A DNA stretch of 64,000 bases, taken from Trichostrongylus colubriformis (Eukaryota; Nematoda; Chromadorea; Rhabditida; Trichostrongylidae). Of the stretch, positions 1-13,400 are shown in pieces. Under the pieces are notes generated by a model that saw nothing but the letters and a program-made list of their open reading frames with translations, searched no databases and was not told the DNA's origin. The translations under genes and the position numbers were made by a program. Within the stretch, counting starts at the first letter, position 1. The number at the start of each line of letters is the position of its first letter. The stretch spans positions 1,849,725 to 1,913,724 of the forward strand of contig OZ022260.1 of assembly GCA_963978905.1 (NCBI GenBank), written 5' to 3'.

Positions 1-985
1 ATTACAAGTTTTTGCAGTATATCGTATATCCTTTGAAAGAGTTTTTCCTGCTCTACAAAATAAAATGTTCAGTTTCTGAGTTCGCTAATATGGGGCCGAC
101 ATTTAGACTGGCGAAGAGGCAGGTCCAGCCGACAAAAATTGGCCACACCGGCAATCAATTGAAACACTGTATTTCACTCCAGGAAAATCAACCAGTCATA
201 TGTCGCGTACTTAGTCCTGACCTCTTCTACAAATTCCAATATTTATTTTATCAAGAAGTCGTGTCGTTCTTTTTCAAAATCTTTGCTTCGAAAGCACCCA
301 CACTTATTCGAAATGGAGTTTTTTTCTTTCAAACTCCTTGCTTAGAGTTGTTTTATGAACCATTCCGAGGAATTTTTTCTGCTGTATCGGAAATATCTTT
401 CTAGTTTGTTTTGGCTGCGATTCAGGTTGAGTTCTAATACCATGTGATAGGGGTCCAGTTGACATTTTTCACAATTTATTTTTTTCATGAGAAAATTAAT
501 GAATCCGGTTAGTGGTGCTTCCTTGTTCCTACCCACCACCCGTTCTTGACATTTCACCACTCTTTCAACTGATTGGTTGAGAAAATGTTCTTGCCTTAGT
601 TCGAAGAAATTGCCCGAAATCACCAAGTTGTGGCGGAAAAACTAAATGTGAAAAAAGAGCGACGTGGCTCTTCAAGCAACCGAGTGGTGGAAGTTGCAGG
701 AGAGGTCAGGGCTAATTACGGAACACATGATTGGTTAGTTTTCCTCGAGCAAAATATAGTGTTGTGATTGATTTCCGCTTTAGTCAATTTTTGTATGTTG
801 GACCTACCTCTTCGCCAGCCTAAATGTCGGCGCCATTCTAAAATACTCGAGAACTGAACATAAAACTTTGTAGAGCAGAGAATTGCCGTTCGAATGATGT
901 ATGATATGCCGCAAAAACTTGTGATTTTATGGCAAAAATTTTCGCTTGAAAAAAACGACACTACTTATGGAATGACCCAATATTT
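1..985. repeat. Inverted-repeat (mariner-like MITE?) element, cut by window edge
   Basis: Sequence around 50-143 reappears in reverse complement around 780-880. Both arms share the block GACATTTAG.CTGGCGAAGAGG and a CTCTACAAA..TTATGTTCAG-type block. The right end (about 960-985) reads as a short terminal motif ending in TGACCCAAT. The interior has short open frames on both strands but none matches a transposase I recognise. It lies in the intron upstream of the first visible S28 exon. I see no other gene in 1-1430. Confidence 0.45.
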
Positions 986-1430
986 ACAAAGCAAACACAA
1001 AAATTAGAATTTCAAATTTTTGGATTTTTATTTTCAAAGGTAAAGTTCATGATTTGCAAATTAAATGAAATAAATAAAAAATGGTTGAAGAAATTGGAAG
1101 AAACCACTTGCAGAAATACTCATTTGATAAGAACATTAGCATAGGTACAACAAAACTTGACATAGACTGACCACCTTGTATGTGCGCGGTCGCGATGCGT
1201 CCTACAATGTAATATTGTACGATCACATCGAGGCATTCTACTATTATAGGTCTCATTCTTCATTTCTCAAAATGCTACATGGCCTTTCTCAATATCTCCA
1301 TCCGCTTACTAAGTATAAAATACATTTTGACAATATTCGATATATCCGCATCGCGAGCACGCATAAAAAGCTGTCTAACCGAGGGAATCACGTGGAAGTG
1401 TCACTACGCTAAAACCGTCATGAATTTCAG

Positions 1431-4400
1431 AATACATGCAAGTCGTAGAGGACTCACTACGCTCGTACAGCAATGACTGTGCTGAAAACGTGCGGATTGG
1501 ATTTGCAAAGATGATTGAGCTGATGAACACTGAGGGGGGACGGGAACAGTTGTCCGATCTTTTCAAGTGAGGAACAATTTCACCGTAGAGCACGACGATA
1601 ACTTAACATGTGCAAACACGTTGCTGCATTTCTAACGTATTTATTCATGCTAATTTTCCGGTCTCACAACAGTTCGCCCATATTTAGAATAACCGCAGCG
1701 CGAACACGCTCGCAGGAACACCTCTCGCGTCTCAGTAGAAACAGGAACGATAAGCTCAGGTTATCCATATGAGTATACTTGTATATTTCAGATTAGATCC
1801 ACCATTTTCAAACCTTTCCTTGACGTATAATGATATTCAAAACTTCTACTCGACCATATATGGTAATTTTCAAGGAGCTGTTCAGTACAGCGGAGACAAT
1901 GCGGTGAGTGAAAGTGCTATTAGGGGCCGTAACCTGACTAATTTACTCCAAAAAGTCTGACTGTAGGGTGTCTACGCCAGTGCCTTCGGTATTCCACAAG
2001 TATGTGATATCATGAACAATAATAAAACGGATGAACTGACCAGACTGCAGAATGTGAATGCGTACATGGCTCGTAAGTCTTCGCTCCTCCCAGATACAGT
2101 ACATTTTGAGAGAGGAAATCGATAAATCAATCGATTCAGGTATGAGTGGAGGCTCTAATTCCACAGCGAACAGCTACGACGAGATGATAGAATATCTTAA
2201 AGAGACGCAGTTCGAAAATGACGAATATTTTGACTGTAAGTTTACACTCTTGTAAAAAATCTTGCTGACTAGTGACGCGTGCGGTTGCGGCGCGTTCGGT
2301 ACCTGATATACACTGCATCAGCCATTTCGTCTGATGGACGTACGCGAACAGTTATCCAACCTCTATGAGTAAAGTACTGTACAGAGTTCACGATTCGGGC
2401 GACTCATGTGATTCAGGCGGAAAGGAAAAGATACGTATCGATTAGGTGAGTGATACGCCTGAATCGCGCCATCACGAGATTCGCGAAGTTTGAACAATGT
2501 CTAGGAAAACACAATTTTATCATGCAGAAAAGGGGTTATTTATACCGTGCATCCGGGCAGATTTTCTAACACTCAGTTCATGTCAATTTTCGCTTCTCCC
2601 GATGAGTCTTATATATCCGAAATAATCAACCGACGTTCCACGACTTCATTGACGTATAACTACATTTTGAGCAATTCACCTTCTGAAAATCAGCGAATTC
2701 TCCGTTGTAGGACAGCAGAGTACTTCATCCTAACTAGCAAATTCCTGATTTCAACACCGCATGCGCACGCGTCATTGGTACACACTCCGCATATAACACT
2801 GGGCCAAGAATTCCCAAGACCACGTGAACTTGTGATTTTATCTAGCGAGCCCATTCCACTCAGGAAAGCTGCGATGTAATCAGCAGATACAAAGCGAACA
2901 GCCAATTATGATTTCGACAACTAGCGAAGATTCCTGTTTCAAGTCCACGAGAAGGCAGTTGTTCAGCTTCTCTCGGTGAATAACTGATTCTGATTGTACG
3001 CCACGCGACCGCACGCGCTAGCCCGTGCTCAATTACATCGTCTCCACGGGGTGTATGCCATTTGAACAGGAAATTCGCATAGCCGCGTTTAGTGCGCGAT
3101 GTGATGGTGCGAGCTACGGACCCGGCATAGACTGAGTCCTGGAGCGATTACACATTACGTCGTGGCAGAAATGATGACCGTTTTGAAGCAAATATTTTAA
3201 AATACCGTAACTCGCTTCAAAGTGTTGATTTTTAATCGAAATAATGACTAAAAGAATTAGCATATTTCTGCAAACCAGAAGGCAATTCAAATATTCCAGC
3301 AACGTAAAATTCTGGAGTTCTCGAAACGACGAATAGAATGGGGCGCAGAGCACCATTATCGCTCCAGGACCCATCCAATATGGCGCGTGTTGCTCGCACC
3401 ATCGCGTCGCACACCGAACGACGCAAAGCGAATTTTCTGTACTCATGGCATACATCCCATCTCGACGAGTACGTCAAGCCCACGATATAGTCGAAAATCC
3501 TACCTCTACCTGATTTGATACCGACTTCGGATTTCAGCCGGAGCACGTAGTTGGACATGGCAGACGTGCACTGAATTCGGCTATTACCAAACAACCGATG
3601 GAGGTCCAAATGGTATTTTCGGTTCTGTCACTCCACTGAGGTCAGTTTGAAGCCATCTGCAAATAATACATTAAAAATTTCAAACTTTTTTGCTCTACTT
3701 TACAGAACCCTTTAATATTTGAGTGAGGCAGCGTTCATACTTTGCGGTAGCGGCGGCGAGGCGTGGCTGCGCGTCTCTGCGTCTCCTCTGTGCCATCCTG
3801 TCTCGCTGCTTGTGTCGTTTCTGAGTCTCTCCGTTCCACTATGCCTCGCTGCCTGTGAACGCAGCCACGCCCTGCCGGCGCAAAGTACGAACGCGGTTTA
3901 GTGAAGGTTTATTTTCTGTGAATACTTATACTTTTGCCGTTACTCATGGCAACTAAAAGTACAATTACGAAATATATCTGTGTGGAGGCAAGTTTCATAT
4001 GATTCCCTAGGGAATTTTACAGTTATACTCACATTTTTGGTTTATAGTAAACATTCAGTATAAATATTTGTAAATAGTCAGTGTCATAAGGCACCAATCG
4101 CTGTGTTCAGGCGGAGAGATGCTGCCGCGCACAGCGGAAGCAAGGCGACTCATGTTTACACAAGTATTTTCATGTGGACGCCGCGTTAGACAGCTCTTGC
4201 GACGTCGCGTTAGCCTTTCGTTACGCACATCGTAAACTGGTCCCCGACAAGGAATCGTTGTATTTGAGAAGATACTATTACGGATTTTGGCTTTCCACCA
4301 ACACTATGCATTTCTGTGACTAAAATTCGTAAATCAATGAACCGAAGTCTGAACTAGACCAAAATATTCCAGTCTGTACGCCAACATGTGCCGAGATGTC

Positions 4401-7400
4401 TTTGGACAACAGTTCGATGCAGACTACATAACTGCAGCCGTCCGTTCTACTCAAGAATACTACGGTGGAGCTGGTGGATATAAGGTGGACAGGAAGCTAA
4501 TATCTCCAAGGTCGTGTTCATACTTTGCGGTGCAGACGGCAGGACGTGGCTGCATGCCTCTGCATCTCCGCCTGTGGCACCCTATCTCGTTGCCTGCGTC
4601 ATCTCTGTACAACTCCCGTGCCATCAGCCTGTGAACAGAGCCAGGCGCTGCCTGCGCGAAGTATGAATGCGGCCTAACATGGCTCATACCACGAGTCCAT
4701 GGAACTGCCTGCCATGCTACCAAACATCGATTGGTTCGAATCCTGTAATTGATTCACTGTTGAGGGTACAAATGTGGTGATTCCTAATGGTTCCCTTGAT
4801 CCATGGCATGCGCTCGGCAAATACACGTCCAACGATCAAAGCGTTGTATGGTATCTTATCAATGGTTTGTCGATTTTCCAACACTTTTCATTATTTTTTC
4901 GAGTATTAAAGGCACCATCAGGGGTAAGGGAAAACTGAGATCTGGAAGTACATGTTCTCTGAAACGAACCTTCTACTTCAGAAGGAGTCACATGTGGTGA
5001 AAATCGCATTAAAAAAATGCGACTTGGGGTCTTATGGCGGCCCCGCAGCTCGTCATGCCGTTATGCCGTTATGCGCCCGGGGGAGTCGACGTGGAGAGGC
5101 GGGACAACAATCGCGGCCGTCTGGTTGAGACTCTGGCCTGTCTTCAGTCCACTCCGACCAGAGACGCAGAGGACGAGAGCGAGAAGGGGGATTTTCGGGT
5201 CAATATTTCTCGGTTTTTTCGCCGTTTTATGTCGCTCTTTTTCTACTGTTATATTACTGAGCACCTCTACTTTCGTAATCCCCCAATTTGCCAAAATTGC
5301 CCCTAACGGTGTCTTTAAGTCAAGTCGCTCACGGGTTCATACATAACGAGTGCAGTCACGCATCTAAGCGACACTGTTCGGCTGCAAATGATCGCGGGTA
5401 CTCGTTGGGTTGGTTCAGAACAGCCGCCTTAACTTTATAGCAGCCAATGCCGTCGGTGTCGCTCAATGGGCGGGGCGACGCTCTCCTGATCAATATGCAT
5501 ACCTTACATCTTACTTGAAGTTCCGCAAGTATAAACGTACAGAGTAAATGTGAAACTGTGCTATTCTGTGTAACAGCAATGATTATTGGTTACAGAAAGT
5601 TGAGTTTTAGGAACTGCCCATTGTGCCGACATGTACCCACCGAGAGCTAGCGACCCACCTGGATTGAGTGTCGTTCGCAAGCTCATCTCACAAAACATCG
5701 ACATTTGGCTGTCGAAAATACCAAGCCCATTCATTGCAGGTAAATTTTGCTTAGTTGGGGAAGTCCCACAGAAAGTGGGGAGGTATTTCAGATCAACCTA
5801 ATATCGTGGAACGAACCAAGCGTGAAGTAAGCCACCCGTTGGAAGGGATCCGAAACGCTTTCAAGCCAACTCAAGACATTTTGCCGAAAGTGCGTTTGAA
5901 ATCAGTGGAGTGGTGCCAAGCATGTCTAATTTTGCTCCGATTTAGAAGTTTCCCAAATGGACCAAATTCAAAAAAGTGCATATGGGACGACCTCCACATG
6001 GATTTGTTCCTCCACCAGATGTGGTAAGTGCTACCTTCAAGCGCGATTCGGCGTATTAAGCGCATGTAGTGGACGTGAGTCAACAGTCAGGTTCCATTTA
6101 TACTCGTCGTTGCGGCGATTGCAGTTGCCGCAACGCATCTGCACCGCATAGTCCCACGCACGACCATCACTCTCTGGTAACCGCCTGAGAGCATTGTCGC
6201 GATCAATTATATCAATACGGCGCCCGGAGCACATCCAATACTGGTTTCACTGATCGCTGTGCACGGCGATTCGAGTATAAATGCAGCAGTACTCGCTAGA
6301 CCACTTTCATCTCTGCGGTGCCAACGGCGGAGCGTGGCTGGTCGTCTCTCGGCCGTTGCCGCCCTGCCTCGCTCCTTGCAAACAAGCGCTCTGCCGCAAC
6401 ACCACCGCAGAGTATGTAAAACCTTGGACCGAGTATGAACGTGGAATTAGAGATCATAGGACGACATTGTCCCTCTGGTTATCGATACACGCTTATGACT
6501 TTTTTCAGGAGTTGATGGATGCCACCAGCTATGAGACTGGATTCTTCACACAGCCTGTGGACCATTTTAACAGTCAAAATCCAAACAGCTTTCAACAGGT
6601 ATTTCTGAGGCTGCGTTTATTTAGGGCTTCTAAGACGTAGGGACGTGCTACAGTATCTACAAAATTTATGGAAATTTTATTTCAAACATATTAGGCAATA
6701 TATCCCATCAATGTTTCAAAAAAGGGCTCGTTGGCGAATCGATTTTCTAGAGATCACGGTCGTATAACCACGCACGACAGCAACGTTGCCCTGCGGTCTA
6801 TTTGGAGACGGTCCCCTTTCTTATCATTTGAAACAGGTCCCTGAATTTCGGATTAATTTACGTGCTGTGGATCCGATTGGGGCAACGTTATGTCCGGCAA
6901 TACACAAACGCATGACGTATGGTACTTTCACTGCTTTTGTGATTACTTTTTGTCACCTGGATAGCTGTACATTCGCCATCAGCTCCATGGCAAGTATCAA
7001 ACATCAAACAACGACAAGGTGGCTCAACAAACAAAACCAGTTAGGTTATTGATGGGGAGATTATCAGATAAGAAACACGGGAACTCAAGGTTGCCAACTG
7101 TCACAGAATAAATTGGCGCGAAATTCAATTCGCCCCTACTTCGACACCTATACTTCGCAAACTCGCACTCCTGTAATAGCTGATGTACAATGGTTGGAAT
7201 TGCACCAATGTATAATCAGTAAGTATACAGGGGGTGCCAAAAAATAAAGTTATTTTGTCCTCGGCTCAGGTCCGCCTAGTATAAAAAACAAAAGAGACGA
7301 AAATATAGAGGCAAAATATACCCGAAATGTTCCTTTAGAAACTGGAACAAGCTAAGACTCACTACTTTCACCTTCAGCAAAATACGGAGCCTCACTCGGC

Positions 7401-10400
7401 GCTATCGGGTTTCAGGCACCTTCGGTATCAAGATCCGCTTGAAAAAGTGGAGCCAGGTTCCGTAGTAGGTCTTATGTGGGAAGCTTCCTAAGGATTGGCC
7501 CTTCGGTTCATGGAGTCCCAGCTCACAGAGCCTTTGCCGCTTGGACAACGCTGCTATGATCTGAAGTATCATATTTCATGCCTCAAACCTGCCTCCGCAG
7601 GGGTCTCAGTGGTAACGTCTTGTTCTGGTTCTTGGAAACGGGAGGCGGGGAACCCGAAAAGATGGGATGTTAAAGAACATCATCCAATATGAATCCCCTC
7701 AAGTACCCAGAGTGAACGGACCTTAGCAAGGTTGTGAACGAGGGCGACGAAGTTTCGGATTTTGCCCAGTTGAAGTGATACATCTTATTTACTCGGAACA
7801 AACAATCATTCCTGCTCGTGTAGAAGGCTGTAACGGAGAATAGTCATAGAGTGAGGTCTGCTCTTCACTCCAGGTATGGAAATACCTGATCGGAATCTGC
7901 CGAAGTCCGACTTATGTGGGGTTGAAAGTGGAGGACAAAAATTACTTTTGGCACCCCCCTGTAGATTGTATGGGAAACTCTCTATGAATTCATCGAGTCT
8001 GAGCACCTTGACAGTCGATTTTGCCTGGAATCACATTTTCAAGTCACCGAAGAGGATGCCTCACGATAGGCTGACGTTCACCATTTCAGCGCTACTTCAA
8101 GAACTCTCAGTGGGACAATTCAAGTGGACCGATATTCCTCATGATTGGTGGTGAAGGGCCGGAATCACCAAAATGGGTCCTCAACGAAAACATCACTTAT
8201 TTGACATGGGCGAAGAAATTTAAAGCTACGGTATATGTTCTAGAACATCGATACTACGGCTTGAGTTATGTTTACGGGTAAGCTGACCTATTAGATCGAT
8301 GTTTGTGCATTTTTAGGACAAAATTTCGCTATGCGGTGAGCGCCGCAGCGATGCGTGGCAGCTAGGGCCGATGTACGAAGTTGAGCTTTGAAGCGAATAC
8401 AGCGTCCTTCTCATAAAATAAAAGCAAAATGCCATGGAGGGAAACTGTATACGGCGCATTCAGCTTGCACACATCGCGTCGCACGCCGCGTTGCGGAATT
8501 CTGTCCCAATGATGCACAATCGATTTGATCCAACCTTGTAGGCTATATTTAGCCCCAACGGAAAACCAAATGAAGATCTCACATATTTGTCCTCTATTCA
8601 AATGCTCCATGACGTGGCCAACTTCATTCGAACAGTCAACGCTCAACTTCCCAAACCGGCAACGTGGATAACGTTCGGGGGTTCCTACCCTGGTAAGTCC
8701 CCATTTTTGCAGGAATCGCATTTTCCTGCTCAAAAAATTCATGATTCAGGTGCGCTATCACTATGGATGCGGGAGTTGTTCCCCGATCTCGTTCACGGGG
8801 CTGTCGGCTCCTCGGCACCTGTCGAGGCAAAATTCGACTTTTACGGTGAGATTCTGTCACTTTTCCATCTATGGAAACCGTGTGCTTCACCAGCAATAAG
8901 GCCCTTTATCTGTCTCTCCCTCGGCAAACATCTATACACATGTCTTATGTGAACAGCTGAGTAAATCGCAGTGTATAAACGCAACATTTCCTGATTTCAT
9001 TGCGATAATTAGCAGTCGTCTTCATTTCTTCTAAAACTATCCTCGATCAATGCCGCCTTCCCTCTCTTTGAAGTTCTAAGATTATTTAGCAGTCAAATGA
9101 GCGATCAGCGCCCCTAGCTGCCACGCTACTTGAATAAAGTCCCAATTCTACCGTAACTAACGGTTATATCCTCGAGGTTTCTATTCTGACTTGTAACCCG
9201 TACTCTTGTAGTAGTTGAGTAGGAGGAGCCGATGCGACGTCGCGAATCATCAACGAGGTGACGCAGGCGGCGCTTTTGTGATGAACGCGGTGAACCCTCG
9301 TTTATAATTGGCGACGCAGTACCCGCAAGGAATGGTTCTTTCAGCAAAACTGGCTACGGCAATGCTATTGACATGCAGGACGGCGCGCATCCAGCACAGA
9401 ATGCATTGGTGGTGGAGCCGTGCGTTGTGGCTATCGCGATCGTGTCGCCAAGTATGAAGGCGTGAAGGATCGAAGCCCAAAATCGCACAGCGCCTCGATG
9501 CATCTGTCCTTTCTGCACAGCACCTTCTCACATCGCCTTCTACTTCTCAAGCTCTTTCAGAATACCTGGAAGTGGTCGAAAATTCCGTCCGAACCTATGA
9601 TAAGACGTGTGCTGACAATATTGCAAAGGTACGAAGGAAAAGCAAATTGCCATAATTCTCAATGTTATCAATGCAATCTCTTGATCAAGTCAACACGAAG
9701 GGATCAAAAGCGAAAGTGGGAATTAGCGGAGTGCTGATAGCGAGTTTCGAAAGTACGATTGCACTGGCATTAGGCATAAGTGAGAGAATCTGTTGTACAA
9801 TCAATCAGTCAAGAGCAGTCGGTCCAGAAGAACAGACAAAGCCATGAAAGTGAAGTCATTCAGGGATTCGAAGAAATGCATAGGATGGTACTCACTGGAG
9901 AAGGACGACAGAATTTATCGCACATCTTCACGTGAGTGGTGACTCAGGTTGCATTCATACTCGGCGGTAACGCGCTCACAACGATCATGTGGTTACAGCG
10001 ACGCAGGCACGCAATCATTATAGTGCCGCTCGATGTTGACGGGATTATTGAGCAGTAACACAGGACACTCGATTCCGTCACCGCGCGCGCGACAAGACTT
10101 GCTGTCCCCATTATAGATTGGTCGGGGCAAGAGTGGACGCGCCTTTTCGTTGTCAGGTCAACTCCGACAACGCCGACCGTTCAAGGGTCCTGCCCCATGC
10201 ACATTAGGACCAAAACATTCGAATTTGGTCACCGCGCCGCGCGGCGTCGGTCTACGGTCGCCCTCGCGCCGTGACACATTTCGAATGTCTCGGCCCACAC
10301 ATGAACGTTGGCATGCTGGCAACGGTGGCGATTGCCAAGAAGATGTGTGCTTTGTACCTGCAAGATCTATAGCTGACATCGCTGATGTTCGAGTTCTGTG

Positions 10401-13400
10401 TTGCTCGCGAACCGATCGCCGAGTATGAACGCAGCCTTAGATAGGATATAGACTTACTACCACTAAAATTTGCTCTGCTCCAACACATTCCTTACAAAAC
10501 TCACTTTCAGTTTGAATCCATCTTGGACGAGCGATAGTAATGTTAGCGATATCGATGTGCAGTACTTCTTTTCCAATATCTACAGCCAATTCCAAGGAGC
10601 TGTTCAGTACAGTGGGGATAACAGAGAGGTGAGATCATTTAAAAACACTTCAAAATACGAAATTTTAACGCTAAAGGTCCGCCTGAACCTCCTTGAAGAA
10701 AAGGAGGTGGCAACATGTACTTGCTTCTGCTCCAAAATTCCAGATACACTCTTCAGTCACCTTTACACAAACTTGTGGAACCTTTCCTTTTTCTAAGTCT
10801 GCGATATATGGTTAGGGTTATGGGTTACATCATAAGCTCAAAGATTTTTATACCACTGGCTTTTTTCCCAAATCAAGCAAAAGTTACTTTAAGATGCCTA
10901 AGACTCCTTCCTCTTCAGTATCTCCCATAGATCGAGCTATTGATTGAGTGAAATCGGAATCAATAATACTATTGATCGGAATTTTTAAGGGGTACTCGGA
11001 TGGACATGGCATTCCTGATATGTGCGCCATAATGACCAATGATTCGTATGGCAATCCGATCGAGAATATCGCAGCCTTCAACAAGTACATGACGATCTTC
11101 TACCAGGTTGTAGTCCTACCTGTCAAAATTTGTCTTTTTTCCAATATTGATACTGATATTTAGGATGGTGGTGACTTCGAAGGTACCGACAACAGTTACG
11201 CAGATTTCATAGAACACATGAAAAACTATCAGAATCAGAGCCCTGGTAAGTTTTGTCCAAATCCAAAATACCGGTGTCATAGTAAGAGGAGAAAGGGGCA
11301 AGTTGTTAAGAGTTGAATACAGTGAGGCCGTATCCATACTTTGCGGCACCAGCACTGGCACCGGCAGTGACGGTGGCATCATGTGCCTGCCGCTGACCAC
11401 GGCGGCACCCTCTGAGAAGTGCTCTCTGAATCATACTACAAAATGATGATCATGGCGAGCGCGCGCGCAAATCTGTGGTAAGCTTTGAAACTTGGCGAGA
11501 ATCTTGGCATAGTGCCAAATGTGGTAAGATTCGCGCGCACTATCACCACAGATCTGCGCGGGCTCTCGCCACGGTCATCGTACTGTGGCATGGCTCGGTC
11601 GAGCGTTATAAAGAGAGTGCGTCGGCAGGGTGTGTACACTTATAAAAAAGAATCGCTTCACGGCGTCGCACTCGCGGCGCCATCAGTACCAATGGTTTGG
11701 AATTCCGCTCACGACGCAGTGGGTTGGTACCGTGAAGGACTCAAAGATTACAGTTTGGAAGCTTCGGAAGTTCGCCTATGTTGTCGTTGCTCCCGCAGTC
11801 GCCGAAGGTCCCGGCGCTGGTGCGCAAAGTATGAACCCGGCCTAATACTTCCTTACATGATAGACGTGTCAAATATGAGTATTCTAGACTTTGTGTATGT
11901 GCATGTATGTTCAGCATTTATGTAAGAACATGTTACCCCTAAACATTGAACTATTTGTCCCCCCCCCCCCTTCTTTATGCTGAACAGAAATCCCAATACT
12001 TAAATATAAACAGTTAAGATGCGGCTGCTGCAACATTGTGGACGTGGCAAACGTGCACCGAATTCGGCTATTTCCAATCCTCGGATTCCGATTACAATAT
12101 GTTCGGCAGTCCAACACCAGTAAAGTGAGTTCCGTAGCAGAGAGCAGTTTTTATGGCTTGAAAGCCAAAAACACTAACAAGAAAATGAATCGAGAACTGC
12201 CTTTGTTACCGACATGTGGAACCCTGGGTATCCATGGCTATTCTGGAAAGGAGGAAGATTATTTGGATTTGCCAAAAGAAACATGCTTCAGGCGACTCGG
12301 CGAAATCTCAAGCATTTCGCGCTTTGCCTCGGTTTTTTCGTTCCGCCCCAATGTTGGCGTGACAGGCACTGCGTATCATTGTCACGTGCCACAGGTGCGC
12401 GCGGTTTTGATCAATACGAACCTGATAAGACAAAAAAGTTGCACACAAGGAGAAAGGACTTTAAGCTGGGTCTGCACCCGTTGAATCTGTAGCCAGTGCC
12501 CTAGTTAATGATTGCCATAGCTTCACGTTAATGGCTAGTGTTCTCTACCAGCCTGTGTCTCTTCCATGAGCATACTATTTCGCTTACGGCCTAGAGCTGC
12601 TGGTCGCAGTTCGAAGAGTATAAACGCCAGGAAATTCACGCTCTCAAACTCTATCACCTAACTTTTTTAGTTTATTCACAAAAATGTGCGTAGACATATT
12701 CGGTGAGAAATACACTGCAGCCGCTATTCAGCGCAGAGTGGATGAAACAAATCACCGATATGGCGGAAGGGATCACTACAAGGTATGCAAACAAAAACAG
12801 TTATAACTTTAGCACAACTCAGAATTCGATCTTCAGGGAACAAATGTGGTCATCCCCAATGGATCCGTTGATCCTTGGAGTGCATTGGGCAAATACACCT
12901 CCAACGATCCGTCTGTTGTTTGGTATCTGATAAACGGTAAGTGTATGAAGGACACTGGATGAAAAGCATAGGGGTGCCTCTGCGCGGCATGAAAACGGGC
13001 CACCCATGTGCCACAGGCCTCATGCATAGCTGAAGTGGGCAGTGGCGCTTTTTACCACTGCACCACTTCAGCCGTTGTTCTCTACCAGTCTGCATCACTC
13101 CCATAGCACACTATTTCGTGGTCTGCAGTGCCGGCGACAGGGCGTGGCTGCGTGTCTCGGCGCCTCCATCTATGCCATTCTGCCTCTTTGCCTGCGTCGT
13201 CTTGCATCTCCCGCGTGCCACTCTGCCTCCTTGTCTGTAAACGCAACCGCGCTTTTCGGGCGTTGAGTATGAACGCAGCCTCAGCTGACGGTCTTTACGG
13301 CTGAAAGATTTCAGGAACAGCACACTGTGCCGATATGTATCCAGCTCGACCGCAGGACGTTCCCGATCTCACCAAGGCACGTGCCATAATTGAGGACAAC

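Noticed and set aside
12..626. 130-codon and 94-codon open frames at the left edge
   Set aside because: They lie inside an inverted-repeat element and carry no recognisable domain.
4720..4745. tRNA T-loop-like GGTTCGAATCC
   Set aside because: No matching acceptor, D or anticodon stems around it; it lies in an intron just before an S28 exon.
1431..5739. Interpretation as two separate adjacent S28 genes
   Set aside because: No initiator or signal-peptide exon was found before 5946, and the phase-matched linker exon 5792-5826 joins them. Not excluded until transcripts are seen.
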